From: Platynereis dumerilii | Lineage: Eukaryota; Annelida; Polychaeta; Phyllodocida; Nereididae | NCBI GenBank assembly: GCA_026936325.1 | Contig: JAPTHN010000003.1 | Span: forward strand, 60,415,192 to 60,479,191 | Length of the DNA stretch: 64,000 nucleotides | Direction of reading: 5' to 3' | Shown here: piece after piece, positions 48,801 through 60,700 of the stretch | Layout of the letters: every line of letters starts with the position of its first letter | Position numbering within the stretch: the first letter of the stretch is position 1 | The notes under the pieces: model-generated | Database searches by the model: none | What the model was told of the DNA's origin: nothing | The model's input: only the letters and a program-made list of their open reading frames with translations | Translations under genes and position numbers: made by a program

Positions 48801-50687
48801 ATATTAAAGAATGTGTCTCAAGTCGTGAAAAACAACTTGGTGCATTGAAGAGGGCTTTTTCTGCCATTGGCAGTAAGGAAGAACCCGATACGAGGGATAT
48901 TGAGTAGGTTGACTGGATTATGTCATTTATGTGTTCAATATTTGAGGTCACGAATCTCCGGCTTCTAAATTTTTATGTTGACTCATAAATTTAGAAATTA
49001 AACCATTAATATATCTATAGATAAAATTTTATAAAAGATACAGAATTTTGGTCTAAATAATCTGTTGACGTCTAAATAATAATATAGTATGGTATGATTT
49101 CATATAGCGCCCATTCCAGATAAATCTGCTCTCCAGCGCTAAGCTCATTATAGTGTTAACCTCTGGACTTGGCCGGAGTGGCATTTGAACCAACGTCCTC
49201 ATGCGTGCAAGGCTGGCATGCTAACCACTGTATCACACAGCCATATCTGCAAATTTTGACCCCTGAATAAAATTTGAGTATTTTTCCATTAAAATCCAGA
49301 TTAAAAGGATTTTAATTGAATTTATATATATGAACTATAAATTTAATCAATGTTTTGTTTTCAGTGCAAAGTTGTTTAATCAACTAGTAGAATCATTAAC
49401 AAAAAACCCACCTGACTTGGGTGCTGGTACATCCGAAGAGGATAATAATGGCATAGGTATTGTAAATTTGTCCTTACTTTAATTAAATTTATTAATTATT
49501 GTATATTCTGGAAGGTTTCTATGCCTTATATGATTATTTATTTAGTTATTTGATTTGTTCAGAAATTTTCTTTTAATTAGGCTTGTTTGTTCGGGAATAC
49601 TTGGCTTAGTAATTATTTGCACTGAGTTCACTTCCATTTTACGTAATATAATAGATTAACTGATGATTTCCTTAATTCACTTGCCAGTATAAATCACGTT
49701 ATAAATGTTATGGAATTGGCTTGTTGTATTAAAGAATTAATAAATTTCATGTGCTATCTGAAGACGGCAGAACTATATGTACTGAGTGCATAGGCTCCTT
49801 AATACCCTTGTAATAATTTTGAAAAGGTCTTGAAATTACCTGTATAAGTTTATATATATCTAAAATTAATTTAATGAAGTCATAATTTTCGTAAAGGTCT
49901 TCTAATCTCATTGCTGGTATAACTTTGTAGATCTATATCTATAATTTCCTACTTTTCTGTCCAGATTGGAGGTGGGTCCATGAAGCAGGTTGTACTTGCG
50001 ATGACACTGAACTCCCTCATCATGTCAGCGATTCAAGCACAATAGCAAAACTGATGACAAATGTCAAGAAAATGTTGGAGAAGTTGCCGAAACCAACAAT
50101 TGTCACCATATCCAGGTTTGTGTATTTTTCAATTCAATTAAAATAACATTTCTTGACCACATATATATATATGTAGGTCTATATATACATATAAATGAGA
50201 TAAAAGTGTTCACCGACAAACTAATGAATGCTTGGGATCATGTTTAGCTGACAGCCTGCTTGCCAACATTAAAGATTGTCATCTATTCCACTCATGATAG
50301 CACACTGGTAATTACGGTCAAAAACAGAAAAGATATTGTACATTCATGATGTATTATAAAAAAGTCTGTTTTCCATGAGAATGTCATCTATTCAGAGCAA
50401 CTGGGCTTCCGAGCCACTATAATTATGTTTGGATGTGATCTTGATGTATATTGTCTATTGAGTGGTTAAGAAATTAAAAGATATAAGATGTTTCTCTTTG
50501 CAAAAATGTGTGTCGCAGAATATCAGATTTTGATAATTTTTTTTCTGACTCATTCAGATCAAGTGAAGACGACTATTGTCCGAAAGACCAGGTAGATGAC
50601 ATTCAGTCGCAAGTTGTTCAGATGTTGACTGATCTGTTTGGACAATTGGACCTCAAGAAGCATTATATGGAAGATGAAGTGAACTGA
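45821..50687 (+). CDS. C5orf22: C5orf22 / UPF0489-family protein
   Basis: Conserved eukaryotic protein of unknown biochemical role. Exons: 45821-45907, 46841-46986, 47373-47522, 47953-48334, 48800-48903, 49365-49456, 49965-50115, 50558-50687. All are GT-AG with matching phases, totalling 1242 nt and 413 aa (human about 442). The start [14 protein letters not shown] fits the human PKLPVWVVEDHQE region, and the ATG has A at -3 and G at +4. HLDSHPDM lies at residues 52-59 and DIDLDFF at 216-222. ELPHHVS and the [10 protein letters not shown] block near the C-terminus match the family. A Ser/Asn-rich, acidic linker (about 165-210) is variable, as in other members. The paired Asp/His motifs resemble those of arginase-fold metal enzymes; that comparison is my inference. 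An AGTAAA variant poly(A) signal is at 50739-50744. Confidence 0.94.
49081..49242 (-). mobile_element. tRNA-derived SINE, family B, in C5orf22 intron 5
   Basis: The minus-strand head ggctgtgtgatacagtggtt and B-box-like ggttcaaatgcc are followed by a body ending ggcgctatatgaaatcat. Same family as the copy at 14879-15062. Confidence 0.82.
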
Positions 50688-50927
50688 ATGAAGCTGTTCT
50701 ACTTGTGTGAACTGTGAGTAGCTGTTCTGAATATATCCAGTAAATAGATGCAGGTGTACAGATATTTTCTGTATATATCTGCATGTACTGAGCAAGACAA
50801 CAAATTTCGTATTTTGAGGACCTGTCAATATTCAAATATCTTATAAATTTTGTCTTCTTGTGACCACTAATGTATTGGGCTTCTTTTAGGTCATTCTACT
50901 ATCTTTTCTTCAATCAACTAGGCTGTT

Positions 50928-51045
50928 GGACGGCTGTTTCAATCATCCTACACCTCATTGCCGTGTCCCCCTCCTGTCCTAATTAGCCTACGGAGTTCAT
51001 AAATACAGGACATAAAGCCCCAATCATCCATCCATCAATCAACTA
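50928..51045 (+). mobile_element. tRNA-derived SINE, family A (3' body)
   Basis: The body sequence (tcctgtcctaattagcctac, aaatacaggacataaagccc) ends in an (ATCC)n-like tail. The same body occurs at 3692, 33556, 62658 and 63745. This copy lacks a clear tRNA head. It sits in the convergent gap downstream of the C5orf22 gene. Confidence 0.75.
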
Positions 51046-54000
51046 GGCCTATTGGGATTGTTACAATATCATTTTTATTGGTGATGATGAAAAATGTAAT
51101 TGAAAATTTAAAAAATTGTAAGCGGAAACAAGAACAACAAATCCATGTATTAAGTTGGAGAACCAGTTTATTATTAAATCCTTATGCACAATGGTAGCGA
51201 CAATAATAATAATAGTTTATAAAACGGATAAATTAACAGTTAACCATCCCCAAGTTTGATAAATACGTTAAAAAAAAAAAATTCAAGTCTCGAAAATTTC
51301 GACAGAAAGCAATTACCTGAAAACCCCAGTAAATTACGTTGAAATCATGGCAAGTATGAGAAAGTCGTAAAGTCGTAAAATACCAAGTCAAGGCACAACT
51401 TTGGCAAGGTCAAACAAGGGATAATAACACTCAATGGCATTCGGTAAATATATATACATCGTCACATTTAATATAAAGGTAATATAGATATACTTTAAGA
51501 GTATATGCGTCTTCAAAATACAGTCACACAGTTGTGGAAGTTTCGAGAAATCAGTTATATAAAATTAAAGTTGGCAAAAATCCAAGAAAAGAGTCTTTAT
51601 ATAAATTATAAAGGCATTAAAACAGACCTAATACATTATTAATATCAGATATATCAGATATAATGCTTGTCTTTCATCAATACCATCATAATATGGATTA
51701 ATATAGAATGAACATCAATTTGACATAGTCTAAAGTCATTAGGTTTTCAAGTGCTTATCTCGATACAAAATTCGAAGTTTGTCTTTTATAATTTGACAAC
51801 AAAGATCTGCACTAAATTGTAACAGATAATTTAAATTTAACTTGACATATTCCATTTCTATGTTGCAAATGATATGAAAAAATACCCCTCAGACCTGAAC
51901 TCAGAAAACTTAAGTTAACAAATTTATACATAGATATGAAAGTATATAAATATTCAAAAATTCAAAATTTGGATAATAATTAAATTATATATATAAATAC
52001 AGCACAATGCCATTCAACTTATCTGTAATTGTTTGCAAGTCTTTTCTGGCCAGTTTACGTAGTACAGCTTTGGCAGTTTAGAATTGAGGCTAGCATTTGG
52101 ATTCAAGTGATATTTTGCATGGTATAAATGCACAAGGCAGAGAATAGTCAAAATACCCTGGGTTTTGTAACCCATATTAGAATTCTACACATTTACAACT
52201 AATGCTGCGATTTAGTACGTTACGCACAAATGCAGTTGAACATGAACTAATTGCCATGACTCATAACCATGAAGTCATTACCATGAACTCATAAACGTGA
52301 ACTCTAGCCACAAACAGTCAAATATATGTTTAAAATTTTACGACAAAAAACTCTTAAAAAACTCACTCGTACACAATTATTACGACTCGACAGTCACTCA
52401 TTGGAAGAATGTGGAAACGAAGAAACTAAATGTATCTAGCACCCGAGAAATACAGTTATGTCATCACACAGTTATTATATCATCACACAAACATAACATC
52501 TATTATATTTAGCATTACAATAACAATTGACAAGGTATAGTATAAATAATTATGATTATTGTCTTCTTAACTCATTGGTGATAATGTCTGCTCGTTTCTT
52601 TCAGAATCGAAGTCGCTATCAGTCAATAAACTGATCATGAATAACGCAAATCAACATAATGCATTAGAAAACCAAATGGAGGCTCAGCTAAGAGTTACAA
52701 GTACCAGCACCAGAGGGCTGCACTGTCTCCAAGTGGTTCTGACTGCCATTTAGACTTTCGCTTCTTTGTAATTTACGAGAAAACTCTTGTTTTGAAAAGA
52801 ACTTCAGAAATTATCATTTACACTGGAGTGAATATTACCAGCATGTCCTTATGCGGAAAATTCATGGATACGTTCAACCAAGGTATTTACAGTTGATCAC
52901 TGACTTCTGGACGATTTTGTTAATGTTTATTGTTGTAATATGAGCATGTTGACTTATTATTGTACTAACTTTTATCAATAAGCATGTTCACTTATTATTG
53001 TACTAACTTTATCAGTAAGTGTTTTATGTTTTTGAGAATGTTTATTGATTTATAAAACAGTTATGTTGACTGCAATACAAACAAACATCATCATTCAATA
53101 AATATATTCAAATTTTGTAAATTCCATCCAAGGTGTTTTTTTCACAAAATATGTAATAAATTATAGACCATCACTGGAAGACATATTCATATATTCAATG
53201 AAATAATCAATGAAATGTTCATTGAAATTATCATTGAAATGTTCAATAAATGGCACTTAAATATTTTGACACACTACCTATTTTTGACACACTACTTTTG
53301 ACACTCTATCTATAATTGACACATCCAACAGCAATGAAAGTTTCATGGTCGATCAAGGCTAAAAACAGGGTTAAAACGAGTTTAAAAACTATGTTAAAAA
53401 CTACATTAAAAACTATGTTGATACCTTGGACCTAATAACAAACTTTCTCTTGAATTTGCACTGACTAGTTCCCTCCTTGAATCAACACACTTGCAAAAAG
53501 TGTTCAACATTTGAAAAAACTGATATGTACACTTACGCAGTCTTGAAGTAAAACATTTTTAAAAAGACGTATGAAAAAGACTTTATGAAAAGAACGAATG
53601 ACTGGTGAAACAAGAAAAATTCACAGAACCCTGAACCGGTAGAAAACATACATATATATATAAAACAGCCTCACGCAAAACATATACATATATAAATATC
53701 TGTGCCATGACTCATCAATTATGACATATCAAGTGTGAAACATCATTTATGACACATCAAGTTATGACACACCAAGTTATGACACTAAACCTCATGGTTA
53801 TAAGTGTCTTCATCATAAATTAATGCTTCTAAAACCTAATACAATTACAAACAAAAATGCGTTTACAAAATAATTGAATTTAACACATTTATCCCTGAAT
53901 ATGTACATGATATATATTCAAGTGATATTCAGCAAGCGCCCTTCTTCAGCTGCATATCATATATATATTATCAGACCCAAGTTCATAACTTATTACATAT

Positions 54001-55625
54001 ATAATATTTAACGAATCAATAGCAGTGTTTCAGAAGACCATAAGTCTATGATATTATGAGAAATATATAGGCAAACCATCCCAAAATCTTTGGTAGCCTC
54101 GTTAAAACAATGTTAAATGTTTGAACATCATTCAAATGTAATTCAACGTAAATGACACGGTTGTAGTAACTTGACAATTTGTAGTGTAGTAATGAGTAAG
54201 CATTATGACCAGTTTTAAGCTTGAAAATCTTATGTATACATACATATCATATGTGTGTGCAAGACATATTTGGCAATTCAGATAGCTTCAGATTGACATT
54301 TTGGCAATTGAAATTTGGCATTCGGATTTGACAATACTAATTTCTTCTACTGAAGTTCTACATTATGGCAGATTTTCTGTTGGTCATAATGTGTGTTTTC
54401 TACTATTCATCTACTACTGCCATCTAGTGTTTATTCAGTTAACAAGTGTCTCTATACTCTCAACAACAAGTTCAAGTGTACAATGAAAGATCAGGATTAA
54501 CACGTAACAATTAATTCTCGGAATTAATGACTCCTTCGAGTTTCTTGTTTTCATGTGTCGAATCACATTGTCGATAAGGCGGCTTCATGTCTTTAGGTTG
54601 CAGCGTAGTGGGAGTGAAATAAAGATATCAAAAAATATCTTAGAGACACATGGATTCGTTGTACATTCGACGTCGTTCGTACACATATGCTTGGAAGACT
54701 TTGACATTGTTTAAACATTATTTAAACATTGTTTAAAGGCAAGTTTCTGGTAGTGGCACAAACACAAATGTTTTTTATGGTTCTTATGAGTCAGTTGGAA
54801 GATCGCAGAGGTATCGTATATATACGAGGAAGTCAGTCAGGATTCCAGCAGTGGAAGTTTTATACCATCTTTGGCAGAAGTTGTACTTTTGTAACATTGT
54901 TCAATACAAAGTCAGAACCTCCTGAAGAATTCATCAAAATTCCTAAAGAATTCATCAAAATCGCCTAACAACAAAGTCAAGCTGCTCATACAATGAGCTT
55001 GAAGGTGAATTATCATGAAATTGATGATAATAATAAAGTTGAATGGGTAAATGACATTCACAGAGAGCTTATAATAAGTCTAGGACAGGATATATAACAC
55101 ATTGTAAGGTTGCTCAGTAGGATACAGGCCTGAGCAGAGAGTCCGTAGGAAGTTTAAGTCCGTGGTAGAGGCAGTCAATAGAGATACAGTGCCTTAAATG
55201 GCAGTAAGTGTTTTTTGGTTAAGATATATAATTATCTTGTTATGCAATGAACTTCTTATTATAATCCCCAGTAATGTTCTGCATTGAATTACTTGTATAT
55301 TGTTTTTAGTTAAGATCCAATATGCATATCGTGTTACAGTTACAGACACTTTGAATATAATATGTAATCCTGTGTTGCGTTATTGGGATTTTGTGTTATA
55401 ACAATGAATTTCACTTGCTATCTGATAAATGTTTTGATATGCAATAATGAATTTGAACTTCAAGTGTAACCACCAAATGAAGTTCTGTAGTGTCTGGTTA
55501 AAATCATGTTTTTTTTTTGGTATCAACACGATTAATCGTAGTAACTCAATAAGTTTTGTCTTGTAATCTTGTTTAGTAACTTATTGTAATCATATTTCAT
55601 AATCCTTATTGTAACATAATCCAAT
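51046..55625 (-). other. Convergent intergenic region / probable long 3'UTR of the zinc-finger gene
   Basis: 4.6 kb of AT-rich sequence without a supported exon. Minus-strand AATAAA signals exist, for example TTTATT on the plus strand at 51167-51172. A very long 3'UTR of the zinc-finger gene is possible but unproven. A patch of degenerate 'atgacacatcaagtt' repeats lies at about 53700-53800. Confidence 0.4.
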
Positions 55626-57789
55626 TCAGCAGACAGAAACGTCAACCAAATGCTGTTTTTCGTGCAACTCCTTGGCAAGCATATCGGGAAACTGGCGATC
55701 ACAATAACGGCAGGATTTCTTCAAGTTTTTAGCAGGACCATATTGGTCACTCTCGGTGCTGTGAGCACTGTCGTCAGCATCTGGGTCGGAGGCAGAATGG
55801 GAGGGGCTGACCTCCGTCGCCTGATTGGCTGCTAGAACGAGGGTCCAGAGGACGTCGGATTCAAGCTGGTTGCCAGGGAAGTGCAAGCGAACATGGCTGC
55901 TGATCTGAGCACTCCTCGCACTGCTGTAGTCGCAGTAAGGACACTGGAGTTTACTGCGGATCTTGTGCTGCGTCTTGTGACTCTCGAAGTTGCCGCGGTT
56001 GTTGGTTTGGTAAGGGCAGCGGTTGCACTTGTAGTAGAACTTGGACTTCTCGGGATGAGCGTGCTCGGGAGATCGTGGACGGGAGATCGGGAACGGAACT
56101 GGAGAATTGGAAGAGCTGTTCCGTCCCAGGATATGCATCTGGATATGGATTTGTAGTGCCTGGACGCTGCTCGTCACGAAGGGGCACATCTGACAAGACA
56201 ATGAGGTGTTGCGGTTTGAAGGATTCCCACTATCTCTGTTGCTGAGGTCGGTCACTGGAATGTTGGAGTCTTTGAGCTGATTGTTGGAGACAATGTTGCT
56301 GGTGATGAACCTCTCGTGGCACTTCTTGTGCTCGAGAAGTTGGTTCATGCGGTAAGCAGCGAAGTCACAAGCATTGCACAAGTACTTGCCTTCGCCACCG
56401 TGCATCTCATAGTGTTTTTGCATCACTGGTTGAGAGCGGGTGGTGTAAGGACATTTGGGGCAAGACAACGATTCAGACGTGTCCGTCATTTGCTCATTGT
56501 CACCGTTGCTATTCTCGTCTGACTCGGTCCTGCCTCCGTCACTGTCCTTGCCCTGGTAGCTCTCACCCTTACCCTGACGGCGGGAGTTAGGGTGAGAGCT
56601 ATTCACTAAAAAATGATTCTCTCCTTCATTTTGGGTGTTATCCTCTCTATCAGATCCATCTTTATCGTCGACTTTGGATTCTTCATTAGTTTGCTCTTTA
56701 TCTTCTGATTTATCTTCTGCGTTATCATCTTGGGATGCTTCGTTATCTTCTGCATCTTGCTTGTTATCTTCTTCCACATCAGTGTCGCTGTCCATGGCGT
56801 TATTTTGTGGTTGCATGTCGTTGAAGAACTCGGGGTGGAGTTTGATGTGGTCGTCCATGACTTCTTGATCGTTGGTACTGAAGTCGCAGTAGTCGCAAGT
56901 GAAGTCCAGGTTGGTTGCCTCGTGGCACTCCCGATGGTTCTCCATGTTGGAGCGATTGAACGTGGTGTAGGGACACCTGTCGCAGCAGAACTGCTTCTGG
57001 GGTTTGCGACGGTGTCTGGGAGTGTCGGAGGTGGGAGTAGGGGTGTCTTCCCTCTCCGCAGACATCTCTCTAGACTCCTGAGAGTGCACCAACTTGTGTT
57101 GTAAGAAGGACGGCAGATCGACGGCTTCGTAATCGCATTGCTTGCACCTGAGTTTGCTATTGGGCTTATCGATGGCATGACCCTTCATGTTATCAAGGGC
57201 GTTCTTGTTGTTAGCAGCATAGAAAGGAAGCTTCATGCATGACTCGTCTTGAGAGTCAGGACTTCCAGCGCCACTCATGTCAGCATCGTCATCGTCATCT
57301 TCATCATTACTTCTATCGGAGATGTCCATGGGGGCGGCCACATGGAGATAGGTCCTGAGATGTTTCTTCAGATCGCATTTCCATTTAGAGGAGTACCCAC
57401 AAGTGACACAGGCAAAGGGTTTATCATCAGAATGAACTCTCGAGTGACGTTTGAGCTCGGCAGGACTGGAGCTTATGAACGGACACTGGAGGCAGTGGAG
57501 TTGGGCAGGGCTTCGAGAGGAGGCGCTCTCTTGACTATCTTCGCCACCTCGGTAGTATGGCATCAGAGCTTCTCCGTCGTTTGGCCTATCGTTGGTTGGT
57601 GACACTACGGTCACATTTGGTGGTCCGGCGGCCATGTTGGATTTGAACTGCAACGCCTTGACCCAAGTGGGCGTGGTCGACTTGTTCTTGGAGGTGTCGA
57701 TCACGTCCTTCACTGTCCCGCCTCCGCAACGCTTCAAATGCTTCACCACATCCCATTTCCATTTCGACTTGTAAGTACATCGAGGACAC
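55626..57789 (-). CDS. Zinc-finger gene, terminal coding exon 4
   Basis: 721 codons including the TGA at 55628-55626. It contains about a dozen fingers in two clusters, separated by a strongly acidic Asp/Glu/Asn/Lys linker (about 100 residues, EDNEASQDDNAEDKSEDK-type). The first finger is C2HC-like (CPRC...HLKRC). The acceptor is ttgcag. Confidence 0.93.
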
Positions 57790-60700
57790 CTGCAAGAGGT
57801 CAACACATCATTACTTCATAAGTATATTTCATGCACCACATCACCACTCTAGGATGGCATGCTGTTATGTGAGGACCACACCAATGCGTACAGTGCATTC
57901 TAACTGCGACAACATCTACAAAGTAGATAAAGAGTATATACATAGCAATCATTCATTCGCCTGTTCGACTATACTCATTGAAATTTCTGAACAATGTGTA
58001 CTTGCATTAATTTTGCTGCATGGAGAATAATTTTGTTATGAAGTTGTACTTCGCACCTTAAAACCATTATTTGTTAGAACTTTCACCATTTTATGTTTGA
58101 TTTTGCAGCAATGTCACAGTGAAGGATTATTACATGCATGATAAATAGTCATTCAAAGATATGAAAGATAAATTTTTTTGCGTTCTTCATTCTTTAAGCA
58201 TGCCTACTATATGGTACATGCAGATATTCATCCAATGTCATCCGTGCACCACAAGTTGCTGATTGAATGACCACTCACCTAAAGGGTTTCTCGTCAGAGT
58301 GATTCTTCATGTGCTGGGTGATCTCAGACGGCCAGCGAGCCCTGTACTCGCACACGGAGCACTTGTAGGGGAGGAGAATCTCTGCGCTGTTTGTGGCTCG
58401 TCCTGATTTCTTGTTGTACGAACTGCTGTGGTGTTTGGATGGACTGCCCGAGGAGAGGCTGTTGTGGATGGAGAGGTCCATGGAGGAGCGAGGGGGGTCG
58501 CTGTCCGTGTCGTCGTTGGATCGCAGACCGAGGCTGTTGAGGTAGCTCTTCTTTTCGTAAATGGTGGCCATGGTCTCGTCGTCAGTCAAGGATTCACCGT
58601 CTCGCTTGTGGTAGCGCTTGATGTGCTTGGTTAGATCATCTTGCCACTGGGTGCTGTAGCCACACATGGTGCAGGCAAATGGCTTGTTTAATGAGTGGAC
58701 TAGGAGGTGACGGCGGAGCTCTTCCCGATCGCGAGCCTGGAATGTGCACAGTTGGCAAGTCAGCTCCTGCTCCATGCGAGCTCTCTTAGGCGACGGCTCG
58801 CCATCCAGACTCTCTTCATCGTCGAGGGGATCCTGGCGTTGTTGGTAAGGATTGGGTAGGGGCAAGTGGTACTTATCAAAGTGACGCGCCAAGTCCCACT
58901 GCCAGGGAAACACAGATCCACACACCATGCACTTGTACGTGCCGTCCTTTGGCATCGTCAGGTAGCGATATAGTTGAAGGTTCTCTCTCGTCTTGCTCAG
59001 CAAATCGCTGTTCTCTCCGCCTTCGTAAGACTTCACGAGGTCAGTGTGAGCCGTCCCAAAATGCTCGTTGAGGTCGTCCAAGCTGGAGAACGTTTGTTGG
59101 CATTCCGCACAGCGATGAGATGTACTCCCTTTTCCACCCACATGGGACGCAAGATGTTGCTCATAATCGGATGCATCCTGAAAACGGATCAGAGAGAGCT
59201 ATTAGCTTAACAGAGAAGAATTATGAAGACTTTATCAATGGAGAGATACAATCATCTTATGACTTCTCTTTTACTGTTTGGATCTTGACAAAATTATCAG
59301 ATTTTGTAAGTTTGCAGGCACTTGAAATTGAGAGATCATATTCTATTTCCATTAATTGAGTCTCATACTCAATTCTACAGATACATTGCATGTTTGTGGT
59401 ACTTTCCTAGTTCCTATATCATGTTATGTTACATTCTCTGCTTGATGCTGCATTTAGTCAGCCTAAAACACTTGGAGGAGCCCAGTAGTGTGGTCAAGTT
59501 GATTTATAGATACTGACTTACATACTATAAACACAGGCTTACCTTGGCTGCATACGGGCACTTGAAGCATTGCCATACACCAAAGTTTCCTGCAGCGTAG
59601 ACATCAGGCATTTCTTGCTTGACTTGGACAGCTCCCCCACTCAGGTAGCAGTTCATCACGGACTCAATCTTCTTGGAGAAATCTGTCGAGAAACTGTTTG
59701 AGGACTTGAGGTTGGTGGCAGTGGCGATGCTTTCTCCCCGAGAGAGGTTGAGGATCTCTCCGTTGTTTTCTTCAATGATGATGGTGTCTCCCTTCGAAGA
59801 GGGTTTTGATAAGTCAAGAGGAGCTTCATCGCACGGCTCGGAGGCAGAAGCGGACTTCTTGCTACTGCCCTTGCTGTGAGCCGCTGGAGGTGCGGACAAC
59901 ATGTAAGGAGATGCGGTCGTTAACGGACCTTTGTCGACGATGCTGGGTTTCTTAGCAGGAACATGAGCGCTAAACAATTCGCTTGGCATCTGGGGTGGTC
60001 TGTATCCAGGACTGGGGAGGCTGAAGCTCGATTCTAAACTAGGCTGGATGCTTGATGGTTTAGGGGACGGTGTACTGATGACAGGACTACGGCGGAACCC
60101 TTCCATACCCCACTTGGACTCCTTGCTTGGTGAGGGAGGGAAGAAGGACTTCATTGCCGCGGCACTCTTCTCAAAGTTCATGGCATTCGAGTACAAGCCA
60201 TGGCGACCTAGATCAGGGAAGCCCTTCATTCCCATACGACTTTGGGTATGCGACTTGAGGCTGAATGGTAACCCTGCCAACCCCTGGCCGACCAAATGAG
60301 GGATGTTGAGGGCGGCGTAACCTCCGGGGCCTAATGGCGTTGGGATTTCTCCATCATGCTTTTCTTTCCAATGTTTATTCAATGACTTTCTCCACTTGTA
60401 AATGTTGCCACACTTTGAACACGCATACTTGATTCCATCTACATCTTGGACACGGATGTATTTAGCGGGATCGACTGCCTCCCTGATTGGAGCCGTGCCT
60501 TTCTTGGTGGTCTTCGGGGGCATGACGGGAGGTAGAGGGTGAGGAAGAGAGACCATTGGGTTCTCCCTCATGATATTATGGTGATGGTGGTGGTGATGAT
60601 GATGTACTGGGCTCTCTGCCGTTGGCTTTTCTACGATAAATGGCCCAGCGTGAGACGGAGTTACTCTAGTATCAATCACGAGAGATTGATCGTCGTCATC

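Noticed and set aside
56606-57178. 190-residue alternative-frame open frame within the last zinc-finger exon
   Set aside because: It overlaps the C2H2-encoding frame, which has all the conserved residues; this frame has no domain.
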